64,000 bases of DNA from Hyphomicrobiales bacterium (GTDB lineage Bacteria > Pseudomonadota > Alphaproteobacteria > Rhizobiales > Rhizobiaceae), in contig UBMU01000030.1 in the NCBI GenBank assembly GCA_900466605.1, forward strand, positions 186,001 to 250,000, written 5' to 3'. Under the pieces are notes generated by a model. The model ran no database searches and was not told the origin of the DNA. It saw only the letters and a program-made list of their open reading frames with translations. Both the position numbers and the translations under genes were made by a program. Of this stretch, positions 52,174 through 61,473 are shown piece by piece (position 1 is the first letter of the stretch; each line of letters begins with the position of its first letter).

Positions 52174-52592
52174 CACTCGACCTCCCTTTCCTCGAGCGCC
52201 AGCGCGATCGAGGTGATGGCGCCGACGACCACCAGATAGACCCCGATATCGAAGAGCATGACCGTCGAGAGCGGCACCTCGACACCTGCTATTTCAGGGT
52301 AGATCCACAGCCCGGTCATGAACGGCACCGCAAAGACGATCGACAACAAGCCGGCGCAAGTGGCCATAAGCAGACCGGCGCCGGATATCGACAATGGATG
52401 AAAAACGATGGCCCGGCGCACCGCGCCGACGCCGCGGGCAATACCGAAGATCGCCAGCGCCGAGGCGGCAATCAGCCCGCCGATGAAGCCGCCGCCCGGC
52501 TCGTTGTGGCCGCGCAGCAGGACAAAGACGGAAAAGAGCAGCATCAAAGCCGTCAGCACCGGCGCGATCGTGCGGAAGATCAGCGTGTTCAT
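52173..52592 (-). CDS. mrpB: Mrp antiporter subunit B (MnhB)
   Basis: This 139-residue protein has four membrane segments and the MnhB signature [20 protein letters not shown]. It overlaps mrpA by 4 nt and mrpC by one base. A separate mrpB gene distinguishes this operon from the phaAB fusions of some rhizobial pha1 loci. Confidence 0.93.
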   Translation of the reverse strand: MNTLIFRTIAPVLTALMLLFSVFVLLRGHNEPGGGFIGGLIAASALAIFGIARGVGAVRRAIVFHPLSISGAGLLMATCAGLLSIVFAVPFMTGLWIYPEIAGVEVPLSTVMLFDIGVYLVVVGAITSIALALEEREVE

Positions 52593-54967
52593 GGGCGCTC
52601 GACTCCGAGATCCTCAGGCGCATCAGGATCGTTCTCCGCAAGCTTCCGCTCCGTCTGCGCGCGGACGCGAATGAGAGCAAGGATGGCAAGGCTGGTGATG
52701 GCGACGACGGCGATCTCACCCAACGTGTCGGTGCCGCGGAAATCGACAATGATCACATTCACGACGTTGGCGCCGTGCGCGATCGACTTCGAATAGGTGT
52801 TGAAGAACTCCGTCAGCGCGTTGTCGAAGGGCGCCTGCGTCGCTTTCATCAGAAGCAATGCGAAGCCGCAGCCGCAGGCGACCGCGATGCAGCCGTCAAA
52901 TATCTTCTGGCCGAGCGGCCGCCGGTCGGTCGGCGACAATCGAAGGCGGGTCATGACAAGCGCCAGGATGACGACCGACAGCGTCTCCACCATGAATTGC
53001 GTGAAGGAAAGATCGGGCGCGCCGAACAGCAGGAATATGATGGCGACAGAGAAACCCTGGATGCCGAGCGAGACGATCGCCGTCAGCCGGTCGCGCGCGA
53101 TGACAACGCTCAAAAGTCCAAGGACGGCGAGCAGGAAGATGGCCCATTCGTGGATCTGGACCTCTCGTGGCCAGACGGGCAGCGCCGGCATTTCGCCATA
53201 GAGCCAGAGCGGAACGAGCAGGATGGCGGCCACGCAGACGAAGGTGCAGGTGATGTAGAGTTCAAGTCGCCCAGGTTGGACGAAACGCGTCACACGCGCC
53301 GAAAGCCTGATCAGCCCAGCGATCAAGTGGTCGAACCCGCGATCCGGCCCCGGTCCGAGTTGGTGCAATACTGCCGCCATGGTCAGACGCGCCCGGTCTA
53401 TCCGCCAATAGACAAGAGTGCCGAGCGCGATCGTTAGAACAGAGAGAAGCAACGGCACGCCGACATGCGGGATCAGGGAAATCTCGATCACGCTCGGCGC
53501 TCCACGAATGGCGGACGCCGTCGGAGACGAGACGTAGTGGTGCGCGGTTGTTGAGAACAACGCCGCAATCAGGCCCAATAGCGCCAGCGCGACTGGTCCG
53601 ACCCACAGCAATGGCGGCGCCTCGTGCGGATGCTTGGGGGTTGCAAGGACCGGCCCGAGAAACGGCTTCAACGCCACGGCGAAGCCGATCGCGAACATCA
53701 GCGCGTTGCCCGCGACCGCAACCATTGTGAAGACGATCGATCGTGGGTCCGCATGGGCCAACGCGGCGTAAATCTCTTCCTTGGCAAGGAAGCCGAAGAA
53801 CGGCGGAAGGCCGCCCATGGAAATCGCCGCTGCGAGTGCTGGCGCAAAGGTCAGCGGCATCGCGCTCCGCAAACCGCGCAGTTTGGTAATGTCGCGCGTC
53901 CCGGTCTCATGGTCGATAATGCCGGCAACCATGAACAGCGCGCCCTTGAAGAGCGAATGCGCCACGAGATAGAGCGCCGCCGCCTCGATGGCATAGGGCG
54001 CACCGAAGCCGGTCAGCAGCACCAGAAGGCCGAGTGACGAAACGGTGGTATAGGCGAGTTGCAGCTTGAGATCGGTCTGGCGGATCGCGAGCAGCGTGCC
54101 GACGATCAACGTCACGCCGCCGAAGAGCGGCAGCAAGGTCTCCCAGGCCAGTGTCCCGCCCATGACAGGATTAAGGCGCATCAGGAGATAGACGCCCGCC
54201 TTCACCATCGTCGCGGAATGCAGGTAGGCGGAGACCGGCGTCGGCGCCTCCATGGCGTTCGGCAGCCAGAAATGAAACGGGAACTGCGCCGACTTGGTGA
54301 AGGCGCCGCCAAGAACGAGGATCAGGATCGGCAGGTAGTATGGATTGGCCCGCAGCACATCGCCGGACTGCAGCAGCGTCGACAGGTCGGTCGCATTTGT
54401 CGTGCTCCAGATCAGGAGCATGCCCGCTAGCAGCAGCAGCCCGCCACCGCCGGTGACGACGAGCGCCTGCAAGGCGGCGCGACGGGCAGCCTCGCGCTCA
54501 TGGTCGAACCCGATCAAGAGGAACGACGTGATCGAGGTCAGCTCCCAGAAGACGAAGAGCATCAGCAGGCTGTCTGATACGACGAGGCCGAGCATGGCGC
54601 CCATGAACAGGAAGATGAACGAGAAGAAACGCCCCTGATCGCGGTGCCCCTTGAGATATCCTCCGGCATACAGCACGATCAGCGTGCCGATGCCCGTAAT
54701 CAGCAGCGCAAAGGTCAGCGAAAGGCCGTCGAGCAGCCAGGAAAAACGAAGGTCGAAGCTCGGTACCCAGGCATAGCCGCCTGCCACCACCTCGCCGCCC
54801 GCTATGACAGGCAGCAGGCTGGCGAAGTGGGCAAAGGCGAGCAATGGCGCGAGCGCCAACAGCCATGCGGCGTTTGCACCAAAGACGCGAACGAGGAAGG
54901 GAGCAAGGACTGCGCCGAGAAGTGGCAGACACAAGGCCGCAAATGTCAAAGCCGTGACACCGGCCAT
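52589..54967 (-). CDS. mrpA: Mrp antiporter subunit A (MnhA/PhaA)
   Basis: This 792-residue protein is the largest subunit. It has an NuoL-like antiporter domain ([55 protein letters not shown], of which [20 protein letters not shown] is diagnostic) and a C-terminal DUF4040/MBH part ([20 protein letters not shown]). It is the first gene of the mrpABCDEFG operon, giving monovalent cation/H+ antiport for pH and salt tolerance. Confidence 0.94.
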   Translation of the reverse strand: MAGVTALTFAALCLPLLGAVLAPFLVRVFGANAAWLLALAPLLAFAHFASLLPVIAGGEVVAGGYAWVPSFDLRFSWLLDGLSLTFALLITGIGTLIVLYAGGYLKGHRDQGRFFSFIFLFMGAMLGLVVSDSLLMLFVFWELTSITSFLLIGFDHEREAARRAALQALVVTGGGGLLLLAGMLLIWSTTNATDLSTLLQSGDVLRANPYYLPILILVLGGAFTKSAQFPFHFWLPNAMEAPTPVSAYLHSATMVKAGVYLLMRLNPVMGGTLAWETLLPLFGGVTLIVGTLLAIRQTDLKLQLAYTTVSSLGLLVLLTGFGAPYAIEAAALYLVAHSLFKGALFMVAGIIDHETGTRDITKLRGLRSAMPLTFAPALAAAISMGGLPPFFGFLAKEEIYAALAHADPRSIVFTMVAVAGNALMFAIGFAVALKPFLGPVLATPKHPHEAPPLLWVGPVALALLGLIAALFSTTAHHYVSSPTASAIRGAPSVIEISLIPHVGVPLLLSVLTIALGTLVYWRIDRARLTMAAVLHQLGPGPDRGFDHLIAGLIRLSARVTRFVQPGRLELYITCTFVCVAAILLVPLWLYGEMPALPVWPREVQIHEWAIFLLAVLGLLSVVIARDRLTAIVSLGIQGFSVAIIFLLFGAPDLSFTQFMVETLSVVILALVMTRLRLSPTDRRPLGQKIFDGCIAVACGCGFALLLMKATQAPFDNALTEFFNTYSKSIAHGANVVNVIIVDFRGTDTLGEIAVVAITSLAILALIRVRAQTERKLAENDPDAPEDLGVERP

Positions 54968-55235
54968 GTGCCCTCCCCTGCTGGCAATGGTTCGTGGAGC
55001 CGGCGAAAGCCGGAAGTCCCGTCAGGTGTACGAGAACAGCAGCGCGGTCACAAGCCTTGTTCGACCGGGAGCAACTTGTGGCAGCAGGATACTCACAGAG
55101 AACGGGTTTCTGCCGCATCCTTTCGGGTCTTCATGTCTGCTTGACGAGATCTGCGTCCCTTGATCCATGCAGCTTCCCGCACCACATTGCTGTCGAAAAT
55201 CAAAGCCGTCCCCCCCGGCGCGAAAGGAACAGACC

Positions 55236-55646
55236 ATGGCCGATACGACAATCGCCAAAGTTCAAAAGACCGATGCGGAATGGAAGGAACAGCTGACGCC
55301 CGAGCAATACCGGATCACCCGGCAGCATGGCACCGAGCGTGCCTTCACCGGCCCCTACTGGGATTCGTTCGAGACCGGGCTTTATCGTTGCGTCGGCTGC
55401 AATTCGCCGCTGTTCCGCTCGGATACGAAGTTCGATGCCGGCTGCGGCTGGCCGAGCTATTTCGAGGCAGTCTCGCCGGACGCGGTGACCGAACATCGCG
55501 ATACGAGTTACGGCATGGTCCGCACCGAAATCCTTTGCGGCACGTGCGATGCCCATCTGGGCCACGTCTTTCCCGACGGCCCGCCGCCAACCGGCCTGCG
55601 CTACTGCATCAATGGCCATGCGATGGTGTTTGAACCGGAAAAGTAA
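55236..55646 (+). CDS. msrB: Peptide-methionine (R)-S-oxide reductase MsrB
   Basis: This 136-residue MsrB reduces R-methionine sulfoxide in oxidised proteins. The catalytic Cys is in [13 protein letters not shown], and the zinc ligands are CVGCNSPLF and [21 protein letters not shown] is the conserved active-site block. No signal peptide is seen, so it is cytoplasmic. The ATG at 55236 begins [11 protein letters not shown] after AGGAACAGACC. Confidence 0.95.
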   Translation: MADTTIAKVQKTDAEWKEQLTPEQYRITRQHGTERAFTGPYWDSFETGLYRCVGCNSPLFRSDTKFDAGCGWPSYFEAVSPDAVTEHRDTSYGMVRTEILCGTCDAHLGHVFPDGPPPTGLRYCINGHAMVFEPEK

Positions 55647-55680
55647 GCGTCGGCCGAAGGGTCGGCCTCCACTGAACGTC

Positions 55681-56181
55681 CTAGAAGCGTTCGACGACCG
55701 CGCGAACGCTTTCATCCAGCGACAGGCGGGAGGTGTCCAGTGTCGCGCATTTCTTCGCCAAGGCCTCACGGCGGAGGAAGGTTGCCCAGATCATCATTTC
55801 GGCGTTGGCAAGCTCTGGCTGCCGACGCTCGACCGTCAGGCGATGCGTTCGTGTTTCGTCATCGCAATCGACCAATAGCGGCAGATAGGCAATGGCTGCT
55901 GCCGTTGCCGCCTCTTCCAGAAATGCGAGGCGCATCTGGCCTTCGAGCAGTTGCTTGCGGCCGGCGTGCTGTGCCTCTGCAAGGCTCTCCAGCCATTTGA
56001 ATGTCATAGCCCGCTGCCAGCCGGCCGGCGAGCCGTACTCCGCCGTCATCCGTGAGAGCGGGGGAACGCCGATATCATCGAAATGGTAGACGTCGATCTC
56101 ACCGGCAAACCGGGCGGCAATTGCCTTGGCGATTGCCGTCTTGCCCGATCCGGAAGCGCCGGTGAGGACGATGAGACTCAC
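55681..56181 (-). CDS. P-loop kinase-like AAA protein
   Basis: This 166-residue nucleotide-binding protein has a Walker A loop TGASGSGKTAIAKAIAARFA and a kinase-like layout (VYHFDDIGVPPLSR). The C-terminal region LANAEMMIWATFLRREALAK has no clear family. It resembles small-molecule or nucleotide kinases; the substrate is unknown. It overlaps the GNAT gene by 4 nt. Confidence 0.8.
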   Translation of the reverse strand: MSLIVLTGASGSGKTAIAKAIAARFAGEIDVYHFDDIGVPPLSRMTAEYGSPAGWQRAMTFKWLESLAEAQHAGRKQLLEGQMRLAFLEEAATAAAIAYLPLLVDCDDETRTHRLTVERRQPELANAEMMIWATFLRREALAKKCATLDTSRLSLDESVRAVVERF

Positions 56182-56684
56182 TTCGTTACCCTAAGCTCCA
56201 TGCAGGTCAGATCGAGCCAGCGGCCAAACTTGGTGCCGACTTCCGAAAAGGTTCCGGCAACGCGGAAACCGAGCTTCTCGTGGAGCTTGATGGAGGCAGT
56301 GTTCGCGGCCTCGATGCCGGCGATCATCACGTGGACGTTGGCGTCTGCCGCACGCTCGATCAGCGCTCGCATCAGCAACTCGCCGATACCCGCGCCGCGG
56401 CAATCCTTGTCGACATAGACCGAGTGCTCAACCGTGTGGCGGTAGCCATCGAAGGCACGCCAGTCGCCGTAGGAGGCATAGCCTGCGACCTTGCCGTCCT
56501 TTTCGGCAACGATGACGGGAAAGCCCTTCGCCTTGCGGGCCTTGAACCATTCGATACGGTTGTCGAGCTCGACCAGCGTTTCGTTCCAGATTGCGGTCGT
56601 ATGCTCTACAGCGTGATTGTAAATATTGCGGATCGTTGGCAGATCGGCTTCGGTAGCATCGCGCACAAGAACGGCGTCGGTCAT
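56178..56684 (-). CDS. GNAT N-acetyltransferase (phosphinothricin/methionine-analogue type)
   Basis: This 168-residue GNAT enzyme has RDATEADLPTIRNIYNHAVE, TAIWNETLVELDNRIEWFKA, the acetyl-CoA loop KDCRGAGIGELLMRALIERA, and KLGFRVAGTFSEVGTKFGRW. These are typical of the PAT/MddA group acting on phosphinothricin or methionine sulfone/sulfoximine. The true substrate cannot be decided. Confidence 0.88.
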   Translation of the reverse strand: MTDAVLVRDATEADLPTIRNIYNHAVEHTTAIWNETLVELDNRIEWFKARKAKGFPVIVAEKDGKVAGYASYGDWRAFDGYRHTVEHSVYVDKDCRGAGIGELLMRALIERAADANVHVMIAGIEAANTASIKLHEKLGFRVAGTFSEVGTKFGRWLDLTCMELRVTK

Positions 56685-56811
56685 ATCAAGTCCAGTTTCA
56701 ATTCAGTTCCGGCAAGCGGAATACGCCCCGCATCCAACGTTGTAAACCAACGAAATCGCGCGACGAAAGTGAACGCCTGCACTAAGGTCGGACGTTACTC
56801 CGGAGGGGATC

Positions 56812-57288
56812 ATGATCGAGCGTTTCGTCATCCTGCTTTGCATCACGGCGGCGCCTGCTCTCGCCGAGGACTGGCGGCCTTATGCGAATGCGCGTTTCGG
56901 CTATGCCGTCGATTTGCCTGCCAACTTCACGATCGCCAACGAGGCCGACAATGGCGATGGCATGACGCTCAAATCAGTGGACGGAACGGCCGAACTGCGC
57001 GTCTTCGGCACCAACCGGATGGAAGACAGCTTCGCGGCTGAAATCAAGGGCCGGATCGAAATGAACAAGCAGGACGGCTGGCAGATCAGCTATTCGAAGC
57101 CTTCAAAGACATGGGCCAGCTACTCGGGTACGCGCAAGGATCGCATTCTTTACGTGCGCGCCGTTGCGCTCTGCCAGGATGCCACCGGATACCTCATGCT
57201 GGAGTATCCGAAGGCGGCGCTGAAGGCATATGATCCGGTCGTACAGCATCTGGTCAAGACACTCGCTGCATCGTCGCGATGTCAGTAA
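56812..57288 (+). CDS. Secreted hypothetical protein
   Basis: This 158-residue protein has a short signal peptide (MIERFVILLCITAAPALAED). The mature part begins WRPYANARFGYAVDLPANFT, with a PsbP/DUF-like opening followed by a beta-rich domain (TAELRVFGTNRMEDSFAAEI) and two Cys (LCQDATG, SSRCQ). No named family is certain. It ends directly at the stop of the convergent hemolysin-III gene. Confidence 0.7.
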   Translation: MIERFVILLCITAAPALAEDWRPYANARFGYAVDLPANFTIANEADNGDGMTLKSVDGTAELRVFGTNRMEDSFAAEIKGRIEMNKQDGWQISYSKPSKTWASYSGTRKDRILYVRAVALCQDATGYLMLEYPKAALKAYDPVVQHLVKTLAASSRCQ

Positions 57289-57957
57289 TCAGACGGCAGC
57301 GTTCGCCATGCTCAAGCAGGTGAACACCGCCGAATAGTGCACAGCCGCGGCAGCCACGACGAAACCGTGCCAGATGGCATTCTGGAAGCGCAGCTTTTCC
57401 CAGACGTGAAAGATGACGCCGAGCGAATAGATGATGCCACCGATAAGGATCAGAAGCATCGATACATAGGGGATGCGCTCTGCCACGGGCCCAGCCACGA
57501 GGATGCCGCTCCATCCCATGCCAAGATAGAGGAGGATGGCGAGCTTGTCGTACCGTCCCGGGAAAACGCATTTCAGGACGATGCCGAGCGCCGCGATCGC
57601 CCAGATACCGATCAGCATACCAAACAGAAGCGGACTGTCGGCGCCACGCTGCAGGAAGGGCGTATATGTGGCGGCGATCAGGACGAATATCGAGGAATGG
57701 TCGAGACGGCGAAGAAACCACTTCGTGCGCGAAACCGGCCAGGCATTGTAGGAGAAGGATATGCCGATCGTCAGCACCAGACCGATACTGTAGATCCAGG
57801 CGGCGGCGAGTTCGCCGTGGGAGCTCCAGAGCGTAGCGTAAAAGATCAGGACGGTCGCACCGATGAGCGCAAAAGCAAGCCCGACGCCATGGACAACGCC
57901 GTCGGCAATCAGCTCATATTTGTCGTAAGCCCAGCGGATGCCGTTGAACTCTGTCAT
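57289..57957 (-). CDS. Hemolysin III family membrane protein (TrhA)
   Basis: This 222-residue protein belongs to the hemolysin-III/PAQR family with seven membrane helices. It has the conserved DGVVHGVGLAFALIG (His), RRLDHSSIFVLIAATYTPF (Asp-His-Ser) and NAIWHGFVVAAAAVHY (two His) motifs, which form a metal site. In bacteria TrhA affects membrane fluidity. The ATG at 57957 follows AGGGG; the long frame to 58386 is shadow. It sits downstream of the DksA-like and usp genes, but a terminator-like hairpin lies between. Confidence 0.9.
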   Translation of the reverse strand: MTEFNGIRWAYDKYELIADGVVHGVGLAFALIGATVLIFYATLWSSHGELAAAWIYSIGLVLTIGISFSYNAWPVSRTKWFLRRLDHSSIFVLIAATYTPFLQRGADSPLLFGMLIGIWAIAALGIVLKCVFPGRYDKLAILLYLGMGWSGILVAGPVAERIPYVSMLLILIGGIIYSLGVIFHVWEKLRFQNAIWHGFVVAAAAVHYSAVFTCLSMANAAV

Positions 57958-58085
57958 GCTGGGAACCCCTCGCCTTTCCACCCGATCGTCGCACCGAAAC
58001 GGTGTGCAGGCAACACAACAGAGATGGCGAACCATTAAATCTTCGTGAGCTTTGGGCGCCGATATTTGCACTTGGATATACAGAC

Positions 58086-58121
58086 GAAAGAAGAAGGGTA
58101 GCCCGGAAAGACGGGCCACCC
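58086..58121 (-). terminator. Rho-independent terminator after the DksA-like gene
   Basis: On the minus strand GGGTGGCCCG and CGGGCTACCC form a 10-bp stem with one G-U pair and a 6-nt loop, followed by TTCTTCTTTC. It is 20 bp past the DksA-like stop and before the hemolysin-III gene, so it separates them. Confidence 0.75.
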
Positions 58122-58141
58122 ACATGGCACGCGCTGACGGA

Positions 58142-58459
58142 TCAGCCCATGCAATCCTCACAGAGTGGGGCATAAGGAACGGCCAGGAGGCGCTCCGTGG
58201 AGATCGGCTCGCCGCAGCGAACGCAGATACCATACGTGCCCTTCGCGATCCGATCGAGGGCGGCGCCGATGGCGCGCAACTCCTCCTGGCCAGCCTGACC
58301 CAGCCCCTCCAGCACTTCGTCGTTCTCGCTCTCGGTCGCGCGATCGTCGCTGTCCTGTTCCTTGGTGCGACCGAGATCGACGTCAATGCGGTTCAGTCGC
58401 GATTCTAGCTCGTGCTGGCGGTCGCGTAGGATCTTCTCGTATGTCTGCGTGTCGCTCAT
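58142..58459 (-). CDS. TraR/DksA-family zinc-finger protein
   Basis: This 105-residue DksA/TraR-type protein has a coiled-coil N-terminus (ILRDRQHELESRLNRIDVDL), the acidic tip region DDRATESENDEV, and the zinc finger CVRCGEPISTERLLAV...CEDC at the C-terminus. It is shorter than DksA (about 150 residues) and may modify RNA polymerase in stress. It lies 31 bp after the usp gene and probably shares its promoter with the FixK/FNR-type box. Confidence 0.87.
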   Translation of the reverse strand: MSDTQTYEKILRDRQHELESRLNRIDVDLGRTKEQDSDDRATESENDEVLEGLGQAGQEELRAIGAALDRIAKGTYGICVRCGEPISTERLLAVPYAPLCEDCMG

Positions 58460-58490
58460 AGATATGTTCCTTCCGTTTCCGTCGTTCTTC

Positions 58491-58907
58491 CTAGCGCTGC
58501 CTGTCGACCAGCACCGAGCATTTGGCATGCCTGACGACACGGTCGGCGGTGGCGCCGATGAAGTAGTTGCTGAAGTCGGGGGTATGCGAGGCGACGATGA
58601 TAAGATCCGCGTCATGCGCTTCGGCGGCTGCGAGGATGCTGTGAGCCGGGCGGCCGTGGCCGATCTCGATCAATGCCGGTATGCCGCTGGTGCGGATCAG
58701 CATGCCGAGCTTTTCCTGCGCGTCGTCGATCGCGTTCTGAATCAACTCGGCCGGCAGGTCGATCGCGACATAGGTCGGCACGTCCTCTACGACATTGAGC
58801 AGGATAATCTCACCTCCCGTATCGAGGAGCGTCGATGCTTTGCGGAATGCCTTCTCGCCGCGATCCAACGCGCCTATTTCGATCGGAACGATGATTTTCT
58901 TGTACAT
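58491..58907 (-). CDS. Universal stress protein (UspA family)
   Basis: This 138-residue UspA-type protein has KKIIVPIEIGALDRGEKAF at the N-terminus, LLNVVEDVPTYVAIDLPAEL, and the ATP-binding-type C-terminus ADLIIVASHTPDFSNYFIGA with ADRVVRHAKCSVLV. A FixK/FNR box lies about 70 bp before the start codon, indicating induction under low oxygen. Confidence 0.93.
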   Translation of the reverse strand: MYKKIIVPIEIGALDRGEKAFRKASTLLDTGGEIILLNVVEDVPTYVAIDLPAELIQNAIDDAQEKLGMLIRTSGIPALIEIGHGRPAHSILAAAEAHDADLIIVASHTPDFSNYFIGATADRVVRHAKCSVLVDRQR

Positions 58908-58969
58908 TGAGGCCCTCCAGCAGTGCCGTTTCCAACTGCAACATCCTCTCAGGAGATAAATAAGGCGCT

Positions 58970-58983
58970 TTGATCAAGATCAA
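58970..58983. promoter_or_regulatory. FixK/FNR-type box upstream of the usp gene
   Basis: TTGATCAAGATCAA is a perfect TTGAT-N4-ATCAA anaerobox. It is centred about 69 bp from the usp start codon (58907), a distance that suits activation. The regulon of FixK/FnrN in rhizobia includes usp genes. Confidence 0.8.
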
Positions 58984-59106
58984 GATCGGCGCAGATTGTC
59001 GTCAATGATCATCGAACGCTGAATCATCAAAAACTGGGCTTATGTGAACAATCGGGATACGCCATATAAGCATCAAGTACAGCGACCAAGGGGACCTCAG
59101 AGGCAC

Positions 59107-60060
59107 ATGGACCGGCGCAAATTCCTTGGTATTGCCACGGGCGGCGCTTTCGCCGCCACCGCCGGTACGCCTCGCTCATCCAAGGCAGGAGATTCAGCCG
59201 TGACCACCGAAACATCGTATGCGTTGACGCGTCCTGCCTATGTCGACCAGTCGCATCTCGTCGTCACTGACCTACCACTGGTTTCCAGTTTCTATCAGTC
59301 CATGCTCGGCCTGAAGGTTATCGAGAAAAGTGCCAGCGGCGAAGTGCTCGGCGTTGACGGCACGCCGCTTCTGACACTGACGACGGGCAAGGATATCCGC
59401 GTCGCGCCGCGCAATGCCGCCGGCCTCTTTCATACGGCCTTCCTGATGCCCAGCCGCACTGAACTGGCCCGTTGGCTGCGCCACGCCGCGCATAATAACG
59501 TCGTATTGGACGGCGCATCCGATCACCTCGTCAGCGAGGCCATTTATCTCTCCGACCCGGAAGGCAACGGCATCGAGATCTATGCCGACCGACCGCACGG
59601 CCAGTGGAAGTTCCACCAGGACGGCCAGGTGGAGATGGCGACGCTACGCCTCGATCTCCAGTCGCTCTACAACAGCGCGCCAGATGATGCCTGGAGCGGC
59701 ATGGCGGACGGCACGGCAATCGGCCACATTCACCTGCAGGTCGGCAATATTCCGGAAGCAGACATCTTCTACCGCGATGTGCTCGGCCTGAAGCTGATGG
59801 CGCGCTATCCCGGCGCCAGCTTCTTCGCGACCGGCGACTACCATCACCACGTGGCTGCAAACATCTGGAACAGCCGCGGCGCCGGCATCCGTGCAGACGG
59901 CATGACCGGTCTGTCGGACTACACGCTTCGCTTCAACGACAAGGCTTCGCTCGACAAGGCCGTCGCCAAGCTCGACGAACTCGAAATCAAGAGCGAGAAG
60001 CGCAATGGCGGTGTCTTCCTGCACGACCCGTGGGGCATTGGGTTGACACTGTCGGCCTGA
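59107..60060 (+). CDS. VOC-family dioxygenase-like protein with twin-arginine signal
   Basis: This 317-residue protein has two VOC domains. The N-terminus is MDRRKFLGIATGGAFAATAG, a twin-arginine signal, so it would be exported folded. In domain 1 a metal triad fits H50 (DQSHLVV), H109 (LFHTAFL) and E157 (GNGIEIYAD). In domain 2 the third ligand is replaced (DPWGIGLTL). The layout resembles CatE-type extradiol catechol dioxygenases, which are usually cytoplasmic. The start at 59107 is preferred over a GTG at 59044. Confidence 0.82.
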   Translation: MDRRKFLGIATGGAFAATAGTPRSSKAGDSAVTTETSYALTRPAYVDQSHLVVTDLPLVSSFYQSMLGLKVIEKSASGEVLGVDGTPLLTLTTGKDIRVAPRNAAGLFHTAFLMPSRTELARWLRHAAHNNVVLDGASDHLVSEAIYLSDPEGNGIEIYADRPHGQWKFHQDGQVEMATLRLDLQSLYNSAPDDAWSGMADGTAIGHIHLQVGNIPEADIFYRDVLGLKLMARYPGASFFATGDYHHHVAANIWNSRGAGIRADGMTGLSDYTLRFNDKASLDKAVAKLDELEIKSEKRNGGVFLHDPWGIGLTLSA

Positions 60061-60284
60061 TCGATCGGCCTGCCCGCGCGGCGATCTCAGCCAACCAGAC
60101 AGGCAGCGACGGCGCTTGGTGTCGAAGCAGCCAGCAAGCGGCCCTACCTCCCCGCCGAACTTCATCCAAGATGCAGCCAAGATGCGGCAGCATCGGGCAC
60201 ACCCATAGCCGGGTTACGGAACTCCGATCGCCTGTCGCGCGTTGTCTGCGCGAGGCATCTGTGCCTCCGGGGGATCTTCGTTCC

Positions 60285-61454
60285 ATGGGAATTGCCAACG
60301 GCATACGCAAGCAAGCAAGCAAGATCGCAATGGGCGACCGCCATGTCAGCGCCTGGGCGGAGAAACTGACACAGTCCACGGAGGAACTGCCGCCGCAAGC
60401 GCCGGTGCGTCGTCTCGAAAAGGATGGCCTCGACATCAGCATGGCGTGGGCCGTGATCGGCATATTCGGGGTGATCGCGTTCGCCGCCGTTTACATGATG
60501 TCGCTCATCCTCATTCCGGTCACGCTGGCCGTCGTCGTCGGCATGATCCTCGGTCTGCTCGCGGAAAAGCTCAGCAAGCTCGGCGTGCCGCGCATCACCA
60601 ATGCGGTCATCCTTTCAACGGCCGTCGCACTTGTGATCGCCCTCGTCGCCAATTCGCTTGCCGGACCGGTGACAACGCTCGTCAACGAAGGACCTGCGTT
60701 CGTCGAGAAAACGCTTGCCCGCCTGATGCCTTATCTCGAACGGATCAAATGGCTGCACATCACGCCCGAAACCTTCCAGAGCGGGCCGATGTCCAGCGAA
60801 AAGCTCCTCGAGAATACCGGCAACGTGCTGCATCTCGTCAGTGCCAACCTGACGCCTGCAGTCGTGCAGGCGCTCATTTTCTTTGCGGCGCTACTGCTTT
60901 TCCTCGCCGGTCGCGTCAATCTGCGCAAGTCGATCATCATGGTGTTCCGGTCGCGGTCGCACCGGCTCGCCGCCATCCGCGTCATCAACGGCGTGGAACA
61001 GGTTCTGGGCTTCTACTTTGCCACGGCGTCCCTGATCTATGTCTGTCTCGGCATCGTGATGATGGTGATCGCCTATGTCGGAGGCTTGTCCGCTCCGGTG
61101 CTCTGGGGCTTCTTCGCCTTCCTGTCGAGCTTCATCCCCTATCTCGGCATTACGATGATGACGCTGGCGGTTGCCATCGCCGGCATCCTTACGCACGACA
61201 GCCTCCTTTTCGGCCTCATGCCGGCGGCGGCATTCTTCATCGTCCACTTGGTCATGGAAAACCTGATCTTCCCGGCGGTCATGGGAAGACGCTTGGAAAT
61301 CAACCCCTTCGTGGTGTTTCTGGCGATTTTGTTCTGGACATGGATGTGGGGCGCAGTCGGTGCTATGCTGGCACTACCACTATCGCTGATTGTCATGACC
61401 ATCATCGATGAACTTTTCATCGAAGAAAAACTGCAACCGCAATTGCCGAAATAA
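60285..61454 (+). CDS. AI-2E family transporter (PerM-type permease)
   Basis: This 389-residue protein has about eight membrane helices in the AI-2E exporter family pattern. A first pair is ISMAWAVIGIFGVIAFAAVY and ILIPVTLAVVVGMILGLLAE; then a periplasmic segment (GPVTTLVNEGPAFVEKTLAR), and the last four helices include APVLWGFFAFLSSFIPYLGI and FFIVHLVMENLIFPAVMGRR. The substrate is unknown; the name of the family does not prove AI-2 export. ATGs at 60285 and 60330 are both possible. Confidence 0.9.
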   Translation: MGIANGIRKQASKIAMGDRHVSAWAEKLTQSTEELPPQAPVRRLEKDGLDISMAWAVIGIFGVIAFAAVYMMSLILIPVTLAVVVGMILGLLAEKLSKLGVPRITNAVILSTAVALVIALVANSLAGPVTTLVNEGPAFVEKTLARLMPYLERIKWLHITPETFQSGPMSSEKLLENTGNVLHLVSANLTPAVVQALIFFAALLLFLAGRVNLRKSIIMVFRSRSHRLAAIRVINGVEQVLGFYFATASLIYVCLGIVMMVIAYVGGLSAPVLWGFFAFLSSFIPYLGITMMTLAVAIAGILTHDSLLFGLMPAAAFFIVHLVMENLIFPAVMGRRLEINPFVVFLAILFWTWMWGAVGAMLALPLSLIVMTIIDELFIEEKLQPQLPK

Positions 61455-61473
61455 TTGAGGTAAGACGCGTCAG

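Noticed and set aside
60242-61411. 389-residue His/Arg-rich frame overlapping the AI-2E permease
   Set aside because: Composition is that of an out-of-frame shadow; the other frame has clear membrane helices.
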